From: Anaerolineae bacterium
Lineage (GTDB): Bacteria > Chloroflexota > Anaerolineae > Anaerolineales > Villigracilaceae
NCBI GenBank assembly: GCA_021324435.1
Contig: JAJPIZ010000005.1
Coordinates: forward strand, 1-64,000
Length of the DNA: 64,000 bases
Direction of reading: 5' to 3'
The notes beneath the pieces were generated by a model. The model was not told the DNA's origin, made no database searches, and saw nothing but the letters and a program-made list of their open reading frames with translations. The translations under genes were made by a program, and so were the position numbers. Below are positions 63,365-64,000 of the stretch, in pieces. Every line of letters begins with the position of its first letter. The stretch's first letter is position 1.

Positions 63365-64000
63365 AATCTCTTTTGATATTCACAATCCGGTCGCGCAATT
63401 CCGCCGCGGCTTTGGCGGGATCCTCAGCACGCGAGATTCCGCGCGAGACGTTAATCAGCATCCCTTTGCCATCTTTGCGCAAGCCGGCCTTCAACGCGGA
63501 TTCCAAATCGCCGCCTTGAGTCCCAACGCCGGGGGCGAGGAACCACAAATCCGGCGCGGCGGCGCGGACGCGTTTCAGCGCGTCGATATGCGTTGCGCCG
63601 GCGACAAGGCCGATGTTATTTTTCGTGTTCCATGTTTGGGCGAGGCGGGCAACGTGTTCATATAAAAACATGGACGATGGACGATGGACGGTGGACGGCG
63701 CATCGCGGTCAACGATCAACGATCCGCCGTCCACGATCAAATCTTGCAAATCACCGCTTCCCGGATTGGATGTCTTGCATAAAAGGAAGACACCTTTTTC
63801 TTGATCCTTGATAAATGGCTCGATGGAATCTTTTCCAAGATACGGACTCAACGTAATGCAATCCGCGCCGAGAGTCTCGAATGCGGACTTGGCATACGCT
63901 TCTGCCGTGGACGCAATGTCGCCGCGTTTGGCATCCAAGATGACGGGAATCTTCGAGCCGAGTCGCTTCGATTCTTCGTGGATCGTGTCAATGACTTGCT
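63345..64000 (-). CDS. pyrF: Orotidine 5'-phosphate decarboxylase, type 2 (partial), with in-frame repeat
   Basis: Makes UMP from OMP. The N terminus runs off the window; the frame is open to 64000 and reads on as IPVILDAKRGD, the type 2 catalytic motif (Lys-Asp). KTSNPGSGDLQDL follows. Then about 20 residues (DGGSLIVDRDAPSTVHRPSS) come from a palindromic repeat at 63670-63740 before the family sequence resumes at LYEHVARLAQTW. The C-terminal PGVGTQGGD phosphate loop is normal. The stop lies in another repeat. Confidence 0.93.
   Translation of the reverse strand, partial: QVIDTIHEESKRLGSKIPVILDAKRGDIASTAEAYAKSAFETLGADCITLSPYLGKDSIEPFIKDQEKGVFLLCKTSNPGSGDLQDLIVDGGSLIVDRDAPSTVHRPSSMFLYEHVARLAQTWNTKNNIGLVAGATHIDALKRVRAAAPDLWFLAPGVGTQGGDLESALKAGLRKDGKGMLINVSRGISRAEDPAKAAAELRDRIVNIKRDLNREAR
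63670..63740. repeat. Palindromic repeat inside pyrF (GTCCATCGTCC type)
   Basis: Iterated ATGGACGATGG and ACGGTGGACGGCG on the left, with CCGCCGTCCACGATC on the right. It is open through the pyrF frame. It resembles 61022-61052 in pyrD, which also encodes VHRP. Confidence 0.8.

Overview
The window looks like a chromosomal segment of a Chloroflexota bacterium, most likely Anaerolineae-like. This is an inference from several traits: RibXY-type riboflavin uptake genes under an FMN riboswitch, a SpoVS homologue, DUF2277 and YwbE small proteins, secreted proteins with Thr/Pro-rich linkers, a T-box leader, and a very dense load of short palindromic dispersed repeats. I see no rRNA, tRNA, prophage, insertion sequence or CRISPR array. 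Nearly all genes are core or conserved accessory genes.

Layout. 1-2018: ssb, a 64-residue protein and panC. 2068-6321 (minus): a leaderless operon of a GH63/MGH1-like hydrolase, two c-di-AMP-receptor-like (DarA/PstA, CdAMP_rec) proteins and a beta-propeller lipoprotein. 6450-10682 (plus): MaoC hydratase, class A PBP, creatininase-family protein. 10881-15128: rpoC, alone, with its own promoter and leader hairpin. 15222-16952: HD-GYP protein and a divergent methyltransferase-like gene. 17002-20383: a cation-transport operon with a CPA1 antiporter carrying a C-terminal CdAMP_rec domain, a second small CdAMP_rec protein and a CPA2 antiporter. 20535-27580: MOCOS-like aminotransferase, a broken AT-rich gene, a GIY-YIG nuclease between two repeats, DinB, YwbE, a membrane protein, a PlsY-like protein, and a SulP-STAS-cNMP transporter. 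27630-34891 (minus): xpt, HIT, guaA, membrane protein, FHA protein, PP2C phosphatase, lipoprotein, all tightly packed. 35023-40601 (plus): maf, MecA-like PBP, rsgA, holB, DUF2277, YeaQ-type protein.

40655-43673 (minus) is a three-gene riboflavin ABC transporter under an FMN riboswitch with terminator. 43679-46071 is a MarR regulator divergent from a ClC-CBS gene, with a palindrome sitting inside the clc promoter. 46127-49572 holds a ferredoxin and valS with a T-box leader. 49575-54271 holds two membrane proteins, a four-domain lamin-tail secreted protein and SpoVS. 54272-64000 holds pepF, gdhA, gatB, an enoyl-CoA hydratase and pyrD/pyrE/pyrF mixed with DinB and DUF1905 genes.

Two themes stand out. 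First, c-di-AMP-receptor-like domains occur four times at two loci, each time as a long plus short pair, and one is fused to a cation/proton antiporter. This suggests a nucleotide-gated ion-homeostasis module. Second, at least ten families of short palindromic repeats fill the intergenic spaces, overlap stop codons, sit inside the valS T-box, and appear as in-frame insertions within valS, pyrF and probably pyrD and the methyltransferase. A GIY-YIG nuclease gene is framed by two copies of one family.
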